In this document: in pieces, positions 6,686 to 13,227 of the stretch
Layout: each line of letters starts with the position of its first letter
Numbering within the stretch: the first letter of the stretch is position 1
Source: CAZUZD01 sp964624465
GTDB lineage: Bacteria > Planctomycetota > Planctomycetia > Isosphaerales > Isosphaeraceae
Reading direction: 5' to 3'
DNA length: 17,283 bases
Assembly: GCA_964624465.1 (NCBI GenBank)
Contig: CAZUZD010000113.1
Span: 1-17,283, forward strand
Translations under genes and position numbers: made by a program
Notes under the pieces: generated by a model
Told to the model about the DNA's origin: nothing
The model's input: only the letters and a program-made list of their open reading frames with translations
Databases searched by the model: none

Positions 6686-8212
6686 ATGAAGGCGATTCCG
6701 ATCGGCGCAAGCACCGCGACCTCGATCAAGTCGGCCGGGGCACCGGCGTCGGACGCCTCCCCGGGACCGGTCTCGTCCCCCTTTGCCAATTACGAGCTCA
6801 GCGGACCGTTCTACGACGAGATGTTCGCGGGCGAGGCCCAGCCGAGGCCCCCCTATGCCGTGATGCACCGCAGTGTGCTGAGCCTGTCCCCCGAGGAACT
6901 CCGTCGCCGACAGCAGGCCGCGGACCTCTCGTTCCTGCATCAGGGCATCACGTTCACCGTCTACGGGCGTGACGAGGGCACCGAACGCGTCTTCCCCTAC
7001 GATCTGATGCCCAGGATCATCACCGGCTCCGAGTGGGCAACCATCGAGCGCGGCCTGACCCAGCGGATCATGGCGCTGAACCTGTTCCTCAAGGACCTGT
7101 ATGGCCCGGGCAAGGTCCTGGCCGACGGGATCGTCCCCAAGCGGCTGATCCTGAGCTGCAAGCACTACCGACGGGAGACGCGGGGACTGTCGGTGCCGCG
7201 GGACGTCTACGTCTCGGTCGCCGGCACCGACCTGGTCCGCGTCGACGACGGCTCGTTCGCGGTCCTCGAGGACAACCTGCGCGTGCCCAGCGGTGTGTCC
7301 TACATGCTGGCCAATCGCGAGGTCATGAAGCGGGTCTTCCCCCAGATTTTCCGCGATATCGGCGTCCAGCCCATCGACCACTACGGCCAGGCGCTGCTGG
7401 CCACGCTGCGACACCTCGCACCCTCGCACCGGGCCGATCCCACCGTCGTGGTGCTCACGCCGGGAGTCTTCAACTCCGCCTACTACGAGCACACCTTCCT
7501 GGCGCGTCTGATGGGCGTCGAACTCGTCGAGGGCCGCGACCTGCTCGTGCACAACAACATGGTCTTCATGCGGACCACGGCCGGGCTGCGGCGGGTGGAC
7601 GTGATTTACCGGCGGGTGGACGACGACTTCATCGACCCGCTGGCATTCCGGCCCGACTCGATGCTGGGCGTCGCCGGCCTGATGAACGCCTATCGCGCCG
7701 GCAATGTGGCGCTGGCCAATGCCGTGGGCACCGGCGTGGCCGACGATAAGGCAGTGTACGCGTACATCCCCCGCATCATCAAATACTACCTTGGTGAGGA
7801 CCCGATCCTCCCGAACGTGGAGACCTTCCTGGCGTCGGAGGATTCGCAGCGATCCCATATCCTGGCGAACCTCGACCACCTGGTGGTGAAGGCGGTCGGC
7901 GAGAGTGGCGGCTACGGGATGCTGATCGGGCCCCACTCCACGGCCGAGCAGCGCGAGGAGTTTCGCCGCCGGATCGAGGCCGATCCGCGCAACTACATTG
8001 CACAGCCCACCCTCAACCTCTCCCGGGCTCCGTGCTTCATCGACGGTCGCGTGGAGCCACGCCATGTCGACCTCCGACCCTACATCCTGTGCGGCGAGAA
8101 GGTCACCATCGTGCCGGGCGGCCTGACCCGGGTGGCGTTGCAGAAGGGCTCGCTCGTCGTGAACTCCTCGCAGGGAGGCGGCAGCAAGGACACCTGGGTG
8201 CTCTCGGACTGA
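6686..8212 (+). CDS. circularly permuted type 2 ATP-grasp protein
   Basis: A 508-residue member of the circularly permuted ATP-grasp family (COG2308, older DUF404/DUF407). Enzymes with this fold use ATP to activate a carboxylate and join it to an amine; the substrates of this family are not known to me. Recognisable blocks are FPYDLMPRIITGSEW (103-117), EDNLRVPSGVSYMLANR (195-211), VDVIYRRVDDDFIDPL (304-319), VVKAVGESGGYGMLIG (400-415), QPTLNLSRAP (440-449), LRPYILCGE (463-471) and NSSQGGGSKDTWVL (493-506). The N-terminal 30 residues are low in complexity. The ATG at 6686 follows GAGGGGAA (6673-6680) at 5 bp. It is the first gene of a cluster with the alpha-E and transglutaminase-like proteins, which are known to co-occur with it. 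All conserved blocks seem intact, so it is probably active. Confidence 0.92.
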   Translation: MKAIPIGASTATSIKSAGAPASDASPGPVSSPFANYELSGPFYDEMFAGEAQPRPPYAVMHRSVLSLSPEELRRRQQAADLSFLHQGITFTVYGRDEGTERVFPYDLMPRIITGSEWATIERGLTQRIMALNLFLKDLYGPGKVLADGIVPKRLILSCKHYRRETRGLSVPRDVYVSVAGTDLVRVDDGSFAVLEDNLRVPSGVSYMLANREVMKRVFPQIFRDIGVQPIDHYGQALLATLRHLAPSHRADPTVVVLTPGVFNSAYYEHTFLARLMGVELVEGRDLLVHNNMVFMRTTAGLRRVDVIYRRVDDDFIDPLAFRPDSMLGVAGLMNAYRAGNVALANAVGTGVADDKAVYAYIPRIIKYYLGEDPILPNVETFLASEDSQRSHILANLDHLVVKAVGESGGYGMLIGPHSTAEQREEFRRRIEADPRNYIAQPTLNLSRAPCFIDGRVEPRHVDLRPYILCGEKVTIVPGGLTRVALQKGSLVVNSSQGGGSKDTWVLSD

Positions 8213-8335
8213 GCGAGCCCGAGCCCGGAGATCCAACCATCTGTCCACGATTCCGGCCGCGGTGGCCCGGATCGCAATGAACGCCACGGGGTGCGCGTGC
8301 CCCCTCTCCTCGCACGCCAGGACCCTTGCACCGCC

Positions 8336-9343
8336 ATGCTCTCCCGAGTCGCCGACTGCCTGTACTGGCTCAGCCGCTACCTCGAGCGGGCCGAGCACAC
8401 CTCCAGGCTGATCGATGTGAACCTGAACCTGATGCTCGACCAGTCTCCGGCCGTGAGTGGTCCGCGCTGGTTCCGACTCCAGGCATGCCTGGTTGCCGCT
8501 CCGACGGGAGTCGGCGGCCGGGACCCCTCGGGGACCGCCCGGGCCCTGGCGTTCGACCTGCTGCACCGCGCCTCCTTCGCAAGCTGCCTGGCAGCGGCCC
8601 GTGAGAACGCCCGCGCGATCGTCGCGTGCCTGGCCGCCTCGCGCGAGAACGCCCGTCAGGTCCGCGAGAGCATCTCCAGCGAGATGTGGGAGCAGATCAA
8701 TCGACTCTACCTCGACCTTCGCAAGACGGATCTCGACGCGGCCTGGGATGCCCAGCCACACGAGTTCTTCCAGGCAGTCGATCGCGGGGCCCACCACTTC
8801 CGCGGTGTGACCGACGGCACCATGTGCCATGATGAGGGCTGGCACTTCCTCCGTGCCGGGCAGTTCATCGAGCGGGCCTGGGGGCTGGCGATCCTCCTCG
8901 ATGTGATCTGCGTCGAGTTGCTGAACCCCACCCGCCCGGAGTCGCACCGCGAGGACCACCTCGAATGGCTCGGGCTGCTCCGTTCCTGCGTCGCAACCGA
9001 AGCGTACAGCCGCTCGCAATCGGCCGAGCTGCGACCCGAACGCATCGTGCAGTTCCTGCTGCTCGACCCGACCTTTCCCCACGCCCTGCGCTTCGCCGTG
9101 GACCGCGTGGGTGAGTCGCTCGCGGCCATCGCCGAGGCAACCCAACTCCGCAACGGCCGCGCCGAACGACTGGCGGGCCGGCTCCGCGCCACCCTGGCGT
9201 ATGCCCAGATGGACGAGATCTTCGGGCCCGGTTTGCACCCGTTCCTCACTCACGTCTGCGCCCAGCTCACCGAGATCCAGCACGCGGTGCATCAGACGTA
9301 CGTCGACACCGGCCTCGACGCCGTGCCCGCCGAGCGTCGCTGA
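8336..9343 (+). CDS. alpha-E domain protein
   Basis: A 335-residue, mostly alpha-helical protein of the alpha-E family (COG2307, older DUF403), named after the alpha-helical domain with conserved glutamates. The opening MLSRVADCLYWLSRYLERAE, followed by HTSRLIDVNLNL, is the family's hallmark and fixes the start at the ATG 8336. The Shine-Dalgarno is weak (AGGA at 8319-8322, 13 bp away), and the frame is open to 8291. Other conserved-looking stretches are RENARQVRESISSEMWEQIN, DEGWHFLRAGQFIERA and ECLL-type helices near the end. No signal peptide or membrane segment is seen. Its biochemical role is unknown; its constant partners are the ATP-grasp protein before it (123-bp gap) and the transglutaminase-like protein after it (64-bp gap). 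It may be a scaffold or substrate-recruiting subunit, an inference from that association. Confidence 0.9.
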   Translation: MLSRVADCLYWLSRYLERAEHTSRLIDVNLNLMLDQSPAVSGPRWFRLQACLVAAPTGVGGRDPSGTARALAFDLLHRASFASCLAAARENARAIVACLAASRENARQVRESISSEMWEQINRLYLDLRKTDLDAAWDAQPHEFFQAVDRGAHHFRGVTDGTMCHDEGWHFLRAGQFIERAWGLAILLDVICVELLNPTRPESHREDHLEWLGLLRSCVATEAYSRSQSAELRPERIVQFLLLDPTFPHALRFAVDRVGESLAAIAEATQLRNGRAERLAGRLRATLAYAQMDEIFGPGLHPFLTHVCAQLTEIQHAVHQTYVDTGLDAVPAERR

Positions 9344-9407
9344 CCGCGACCTCGGCAGACCTCACTTCGCCCCTCTCCACTCTTCCCCGAACGACCGAGC
9401 CGAGCCC

Positions 9408-10370
9408 ATGTATTATCAGGTGCGGCACGTCACGACGTATCTGTACAGCGATTCGATTCGCGAGAGCCAGATGGAGGTGCGGATGCACCCCCGATCCGAG
9501 GGGTTGCAGCGCTGCTGGAGCTTCCACATCAGCACCACCCCCCGCGCCGAGGTCTCCACTTACCGCGACGCGCTCGGCAACGCCGTCCACCACTTCAATG
9601 TCCCGAGCGCCCACCAACGTTTGACCATCACCGCGGAGTCGCTCGTGGAGGTCGAAGAGCACGAGCCGATCCCGGCGTCGCTCGGCTCCAGTTCGTGGGC
9701 GGAGCTGGAGTGCATGTCCGACGAGGACGAGGCGCTCGAGATGCTCCTTCCGAGCCAATTCGCCCGCCCTTCCGGGCTGCTGGCGACCTTCGCACGCGAG
9801 CACTCGCTGAGCCGTCAGGGTGATCCGCTCACAACCCTCCACGCACTGAACCGGATCGTCTACGAGGCATTCGCCTACACTCCACAGCACACCCGCGTCG
9901 ATTCACCGATTGACCACGCCCTGGCCGCACGGAAGGGGGTGTGCCAGGATTTTGCGCACATCATGATCGCACTGGGCCGCGAGCTCGGGATCCCATGCCG
10001 GTATGTGAGCGGGTACCTCTTCCACCGGAACGAGGACCAGGACCGATCGGCCGAGGACGCCTCGCACGCCTGGATCGAGGCGCTGCTGCCGGAGCTGGGC
10101 TGGGTGGGGTTCGACCCCACCAATGACCTCGTCGCCGGTCCACGCCACATCCGGACCGCCATCGGACGGGATTACGCGGACGTCCCCCCGACCCGCGGCG
10201 TGTTCAAGGGCGACGCCAAGACCTCCGCCGAGCTCAAGGTCGCCGTGAGCGTGGCTCCGTCAGATGCCCCGCCGAGCGTCGACACCTCGGCGATCATCAC
10301 CACCTACACGGTCCCAGGATTCGACAGCTCCACCGGATACGAACAACAGCAACAGCAGGGCCAGCAATGA
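9408..10370 (+). CDS. transglutaminase-like cysteine protein with Gln-rich tail
   Basis: A 320-residue protein with a beta-rich N-terminal transglutaminase-associated domain (about 1-95, opening MYYQVRHVTTYLYSDSIRES) and a papain-fold transglutaminase core. The catalytic triad is complete: Cys179 in RKGVCQDFAH, His220 in DASHAWIEALLP and Asp236 in GWVGFDPTND. Bacterial relatives are either amide-forming or, more often, amide-cleaving; which applies here is not visible. After the core there is a Thr/Ser/Pro-rich linker and a C-terminus ending YEQQQQQGQQ, unusual for the family. The ATG at 9408 matches the family opening; the frame extends upstream into the alpha-E gene without a good start. 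No signal peptide. Last clear gene of the three-gene cluster. Its TGA overlaps an ATG (ATGA at 10367-10370) that opens only a 22-codon reading frame. Confidence 0.92.
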   Translation: MYYQVRHVTTYLYSDSIRESQMEVRMHPRSEGLQRCWSFHISTTPRAEVSTYRDALGNAVHHFNVPSAHQRLTITAESLVEVEEHEPIPASLGSSSWAELECMSDEDEALEMLLPSQFARPSGLLATFAREHSLSRQGDPLTTLHALNRIVYEAFAYTPQHTRVDSPIDHALAARKGVCQDFAHIMIALGRELGIPCRYVSGYLFHRNEDQDRSAEDASHAWIEALLPELGWVGFDPTNDLVAGPRHIRTAIGRDYADVPPTRGVFKGDAKTSAELKVAVSVAPSDAPPSVDTSAIITTYTVPGFDSSTGYEQQQQQGQQ

Positions 10371-11072
10371 CCCAACCCGTCGACGTCGTGGCCTGGAACA
10401 GCGTGGGAACCTGGGATCGCAGTCCGATCCGGTGAGCCAATCGGCGGAGGCTTGAGTCTCGCGATGGCGGGATTTCCGCACGCATTCCGTGAGACCGATC
10501 GTGAGATGGGCCGATCGCAACGACCATTCAAGTGCATATCTGGTTTTCTAACAATCATAGGAAATCATCATTGCCGGCACCGCAGCGCTGTCGATCCGAA
10601 GCGCCCGTGGACCCGTCTAGATCCGGAACTTCGGGGCCTGCCCGCTGACCGAAGTGGTCGCGATCAGTCCTGCGAATCGGGCGCGTCTCGCCGCAATCGT
10701 ACAGCGCTTCGCAGGGCTTCCAGGGGTCGGCTCGGTGGCTGATCTGACCGCACTCGGGCTCGATGCCCTGGCCATCGCGAATCCGGTCTCGAGACCTGCA
10801 CCCACTGTCGGGTGACACAGCGCACGGTCCTGTTCTGGCTGGTCCACCCGGACAGCTGAAAGCTCGAGCATGACTACCACCGGCACGTCGCGGCCGCGAA
10901 GCGGCAGATCAGCAGGCCGGATCTCTCGAATGGCCGCAGCGGGGCGAGGAGCCCCCTGAGCAAAGTAACGCGGTCTCGCGGAGGAGCTGGGCGGGCGGTT
11001 CCAGCAACAGCCCCTGGATCGAGAGGGACGTGCTGGACTCTGGCACAGTCCCGACACGGTCGGGTGTCCTAA
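10371..11072. other. about 700 bp without a convincing gene
   Basis: No frame here has both a supported start and protein-like content. The stretch opens with a 22-codon ORF (10367-10435) coupled by ATGA to the transglutaminase stop, lacking any recognisable family. Around 10527-10580 the sequence becomes clearly A/T-richer than the rest of the window. From 10621 to 10812 a stop-free but start-free plus frame resembles a fragment of a longer protein (see findings). The remainder to 11072 shows several stops in every frame. It may be decayed coding sequence from the end of the preceding cluster; that is only an inference. Confidence 0.5.
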
Positions 11073-11124
11073 TGAAAAAGGCTCGCAGCAAACCCCGAAT
11101 TGATCGGGACTTGCTGCGAGCCTT
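11073..11124 (-). terminator. intrinsic terminator of tRNA-Ser
   Basis: On the minus strand a perfect 14-bp stem (arms at 11111-11124 and 11078-11091, AAGGCTCGCAGCAA and its complement) encloses a second 5-bp stem (CCCGA/TCGGG), and is followed by a run of T (TTTTTCATT). It begins 11 nt beyond the tRNA 3' end. Stem length, GC content and U-tract make this the best intrinsic terminator in the window. Confidence 0.88.
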
Positions 11125-11134
11125 GATTGTAGAG

Positions 11135-11223
11135 CGGAGAGGGGGGGATTCGAACCCCCGATACCGGTTTCCCAGTATAACGGTTTAGCAAACCGTCGCT
11201 TTCGACCACTCAGCCACCTCTCC
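11135..11223 (-). tRNA. tRNA-Ser(GCT)
   Basis: An 89-nt class II tRNA on the minus strand. The acceptor stem is GGAGAGG paired with CCTCTCC, followed by discriminator G; CCA is not encoded. The anticodon stem ACGGT/ACCGT holds the loop TTGCTAA, so the anticodon is GCT (11189-11187), reading AGC and AGT serine codons. A long variable arm (around 11160-11179) and the T arm GGGGG-TTCGAAT-CCCCC are as expected for tRNA-Ser. It has its own promoter and terminator. Confidence 0.97.
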
Positions 11224-11248
11224 GGGAGCGAGCACTCGGTCGGGATAG

Positions 11249-11278
11249 AAGATACCGCATCGGGTCGCGGGCCGTCAA
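11249..11278 (-). promoter_or_regulatory. promoter of tRNA-Ser
   Basis: On the minus strand TTGACG (11278-11273) and TATCTT (11254-11249) are 18 bp apart, close to sigma-70 consensus in a GC-rich background. Transcription would start near 11242, about 19 nt before the tRNA. The -35 box includes the TGA stop codon of the fluoride-channel gene. Confidence 0.7.
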
Positions 11279-11730
11279 CGCGGCTCTGGGTTTGCGGGGG
11301 TCTCGAATGCCGTGCTCGGGGCGGGTGGCAGAGCGGCGGACGGCTCGGTGCCGAGGAGGGTGCGGGCAGTGAGCAGGCCGAGGACGACGGCAAGGAAGCC
11401 GATGAGCAGACTGCTGCCCAGATAGATCAGACTCGGGCCGGGTCCCTCACGCTCCCAGAGCCGGACCGATTCGAGCATCATCGCGGAGAAGGTGGTGTAG
11501 CCACCCAGGAAGCCGGTCAGGCAGAGCAGCCGCCAGCGCGGGTCGGGGAGCCATCGGGTCAGAAGCAGGGAGATGAAACCGGCCAAAAATGCCCCCGTGA
11601 CGTTGATCACGAAGGTGGCCCAGGGGTAGCGGCCACCAGCCCAGCTCACGATCCAGAGCCCGAGCCCGTGCCGCACGTGCACGCCCAGGATCCCGCCCAG
11701 AGTCAGAAACCAGAGGTCGAGCCAGCGCAA
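11275..11730 (-). CDS. crcB: fluoride ion channel FluC/CrcB
   Basis: A small membrane protein of the FluC/CrcB family, which forms dual-topology dimers in the inner membrane and lets toxic fluoride leave the cell. Four hydrophobic segments are present. Signatures are GGILGVHVRHGL near the start, TFVINVTGAFLAGF (the family's conserved Asn) and GFLGGYTTFSAMMLE (the Gly-rich TTFS turn with the pore-lining Phe region). A 25-residue Pro/Ala tail follows. The start is uncertain: the TTG at 11730 gives 151 residues opening on the first helix, while a TTG at 11892 adds 54 Arg/Pro-rich residues, has no Shine-Dalgarno and would overlap the promoter region of the divergent gene. The shorter form is preferred. 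No fluoride riboswitch was recognised upstream. The tRNA-Ser gene follows immediately. Confidence 0.87.
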   Translation of the reverse strand: MRWLDLWFLTLGGILGVHVRHGLGLWIVSWAGGRYPWATFVINVTGAFLAGFISLLLTRWLPDPRWRLLCLTGFLGGYTTFSAMMLESVRLWEREGPGPSLIYLGSSLLIGFLAVVLGLLTARTLLGTEPSAALPPAPSTAFETPANPEPR

Positions 11731-11874
11731 GGGTCCGACTTTCAGAGGGCCATCAGGGCGTCGCAGGGTCCGGACGGGACCGTGGTGGGCGTTGCGAGCG
11801 TGCGGAGCCGTGGCCCGGATCGGTCCAGGTCGTCGAAGGCCCCGGGGCGGCGGCGGGGCTGGATCCGAGTGGCA

Positions 11875-11902
11875 TTGACCGCTGGCCGACAACCGCTAAG
11901 TT
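11875..11902 (+). promoter_or_regulatory. candidate promoter of the phosphatase gene
   Basis: TTGACC (11875-11880) and TAAGTT (11897-11902) are 16 bp apart. The segment carries CGCTAAG (11894-11900), also found at the tpx promoter candidate. It places transcription start near 11909, before the chosen start codon at 11988, and argues against the TTG at 11901 as the start. Confidence 0.45.
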
Positions 11903-11987
11903 GGCCGGGCCGTTTCCATTGCGAGGCCGGGAGGGAACGGCCGCGTCGATCACAGTCCCGGCGGCGGCAAGTAAGGATGCGCCCGGC

Positions 11988-12887
11988 GTGACGTACGATG
12001 CCACAACCGGGCCTGACCCGGCAAGAGTCGTGACCGCGGACCGCCAGAGCCGCCGGCGCCGCCGGCGCCGGACGATCCTCGGTGTGCTTGCGGTCGTGCT
12101 CACGGCCGCGGCGTGGTGGCTGCGGATGCCCCTGTTCGAGGGGAATTTCGCCGCCGTGGACCCCGGGCGGGTGTATCGGAGCGCACAGCCGGGCTCAAAT
12201 TTTGCCGACACCGCCACCCGGCTGGGACTGGGGTCGGTTCTGAACCTTCGAGGCGGCTCGATCCGCGATCCGTTCTACCGGGAGGAGCTGGCGACCTCGG
12301 AACGGCTGGGTGTCGACTTTTACGACATCCCAATCAGCGCGACGAAGCGGCCGTCACCGCGTGAGTTGCTGACGCTCGTGGAACTGCTGGAGACCTGCCG
12401 CTATCCCCTGTTGATCCACTGCAAGTGGGGCAGCGATCGCACGGGGCTGGTGACGGCGTTGTATCAGCTCACCCGTCAGGGAGCGTCGCCTCGGGAGGCC
12501 CGAGGCGCCTTTGCACTGGCTCACGGTCACGTGCCGCTGTTTGGCCCGGAGCGACTGCATCAGCCGCTCGACGAATATGCCGACTGGCTCGACAGACTGC
12601 GGCTCGACCACACGCCCGAGCGGTTCAAGGAGTGGCTGGCTCAGGTCTACCGGGGCCCTGAGGGCGAGCTCGTGGGTGACATCCCGATCAAGCGACCCCG
12701 CCCTGGGTCCCGGTTCGTGCTGCGACAGCCAGCGGGGTCAGGCCCAGCAGTCAACCCGGCTCAGCAGGCGACGGCCGGTTCCCAGCACGCCGGCGATTCG
12801 ACCACCGCGGCCTCGGCTTCAGACACCTCCAGGGTGTCGGCGACGATCGACGCCACCAGCCACTCCAGCGGCACATCGAGGCGCTGA
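11988..12887 (+). CDS. membrane-anchored dual-specificity/tyrosine phosphatase family protein
   Basis: A 299-residue protein with the Cys-based phosphatase signature HCKWGSDRTG: nucleophile Cys145 and phosphate-binding Arg151 (C-X5-R). A likely general acid is Asp113 in FYDIPISATKRPS. Ahead of the catalytic domain are an Arg cluster (about 22-28) and one hydrophobic segment (about 30-44), so it is probably anchored with a short cytoplasmic N-terminus and the enzyme outside the membrane (positive-inside rule). VYRSAQPG and LGSVLNLRGGS are typical of this branch. The GTG at 11988 follows AAGGA at 10 bp; the frame is open to a TTG at 11901, which falls within a promoter box. The last 42 or so residues are Ser/Thr/Ala-rich, low in complexity and lie over an antisense gene. 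Substrate unknown: phosphoprotein, lipid or other phosphate ester. Confidence 0.82.
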   Translation: MTYDATTGPDPARVVTADRQSRRRRRRRTILGVLAVVLTAAAWWLRMPLFEGNFAAVDPGRVYRSAQPGSNFADTATRLGLGSVLNLRGGSIRDPFYREELATSERLGVDFYDIPISATKRPSPRELLTLVELLETCRYPLLIHCKWGSDRTGLVTALYQLTRQGASPREARGAFALAHGHVPLFGPERLHQPLDEYADWLDRLRLDHTPERFKEWLAQVYRGPEGELVGDIPIKRPRPGSRFVLRQPAGSGPAVNPAQQATAGSQHAGDSTTAASASDTSRVSATIDATSHSSGTSRR

Positions 12888-12955
12888 GACTCCGAGCGGA
12901 GGTGCTGGAGCAGGTCGGCCGAAAGGGTGACGGACAGCTCGGTTGCGGTGTGCAT
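12761..12955 (-). CDS. small ribbon-helix-helix-like protein
   Basis: A 64-residue protein that looks like a ribbon-helix-helix DNA-binding domain: an N-terminal strand (TELSVTLSA, 5-13), a helix (DLLQHLRSESQRL, 14-26), a turn (DVPLEW) and a second helix (WLVASIVADTLEVSEAE, 32-48). The fold forms dimers whose paired strands read the DNA major groove; relatives include antitoxins and small repressors. The ATG at 12955 has AAGGA 9 bp upstream, and third codon positions are strongly G/C. A longer frame begins at 13006, but its extra 17 residues do not look conserved. No toxin gene adjoins it. Its 3' 127 bp overlap the 3' end of the phosphatase gene on the other strand. Family call is by pattern only; it may instead be a placeholder small protein without DNA binding. 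Confidence 0.6.
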   Translation of the reverse strand: MHTATELSVTLSADLLQHLRSESQRLDVPLEWLVASIVADTLEVSEAEAAVVESPACWEPAVAC

Positions 12956-13024
12956 TGGCTCGATTCCTTGAACCCAGGGACTCGGACGCACCGGGGCACG
13001 CTTCACTGCCAGGACCCTACGTCA

Positions 13025-13047
13025 CGATTGCCGCTCTGGGGCAATCG
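13025..13047. promoter_or_regulatory. inverted repeat upstream of the ribbon-helix-helix gene
   Basis: CGATTGCC (13025-13032) and GGCAATCG (13040-13047) are exact inverted repeats with a 7-bp spacer, 70 bp before the start of the small minus-strand gene. The right arm overlaps a possible -35 box (TTGCCC on the minus strand, with a poor TAGGGT 19 bp on). An operator for autoregulation is possible but untested. Confidence 0.35.
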
Positions 13048-13157
13048 GGTGGTCCGGATTCTCCCGCCGAGGCCGGATGGGTCGGCGAATGGCGGGACCA
13101 GTAGCAATCGCGGTGCCAAATCCTCGCCCCCGGTGCGTACTCGCCCGCAACGCCAGC

Positions 13158-13192
13158 GGCCCGCCCCCCACGCAGGACGTGGGGGGCGGGCC
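13158..13192 (-). terminator. GC-rich hairpin after metG
   Basis: A perfect 15-bp stem (GGCCCGCCCCCCACG with its complement) closes a 5-nt loop, about 36 bp beyond the metG stop on the minus strand. There is no U-tract on either side, so it may terminate poorly alone or protect the 3' end of the mRNA. Confidence 0.55.
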
Positions 13193-13227
13193 GGGCGTGG
13201 GTCTCAGCATGGAGCGACCGGGCGGTC

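Noticed and set aside
6419..9292. 957-codon open frame on the minus strand
   Set aside because: It lies antisense to the grpE-like, ATP-grasp and alpha-E genes. Its Gly/Asp/Val/His-rich translation is the mirror of codon bias in GC-rich genes, with no known family.
10617..11393. 258-codon minus-strand frame
   Set aside because: It runs through the tRNA-Ser gene, its promoter and terminator and into the crcB gene, so it cannot be a real protein gene.
11731..11800. Possible fluoride riboswitch ahead of crcB
   Set aside because: No recognisable crcB-motif pseudoknot sequence was found in the upstream DNA, although a full covariance search could not be run.
11731..11892. 54-residue N-terminal extension of the fluoride channel
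   Set aside because: It starts at TTG without a Shine-Dalgarno, is Arg/Pro-rich unlike the family, and would overlap the divergent promoter region.
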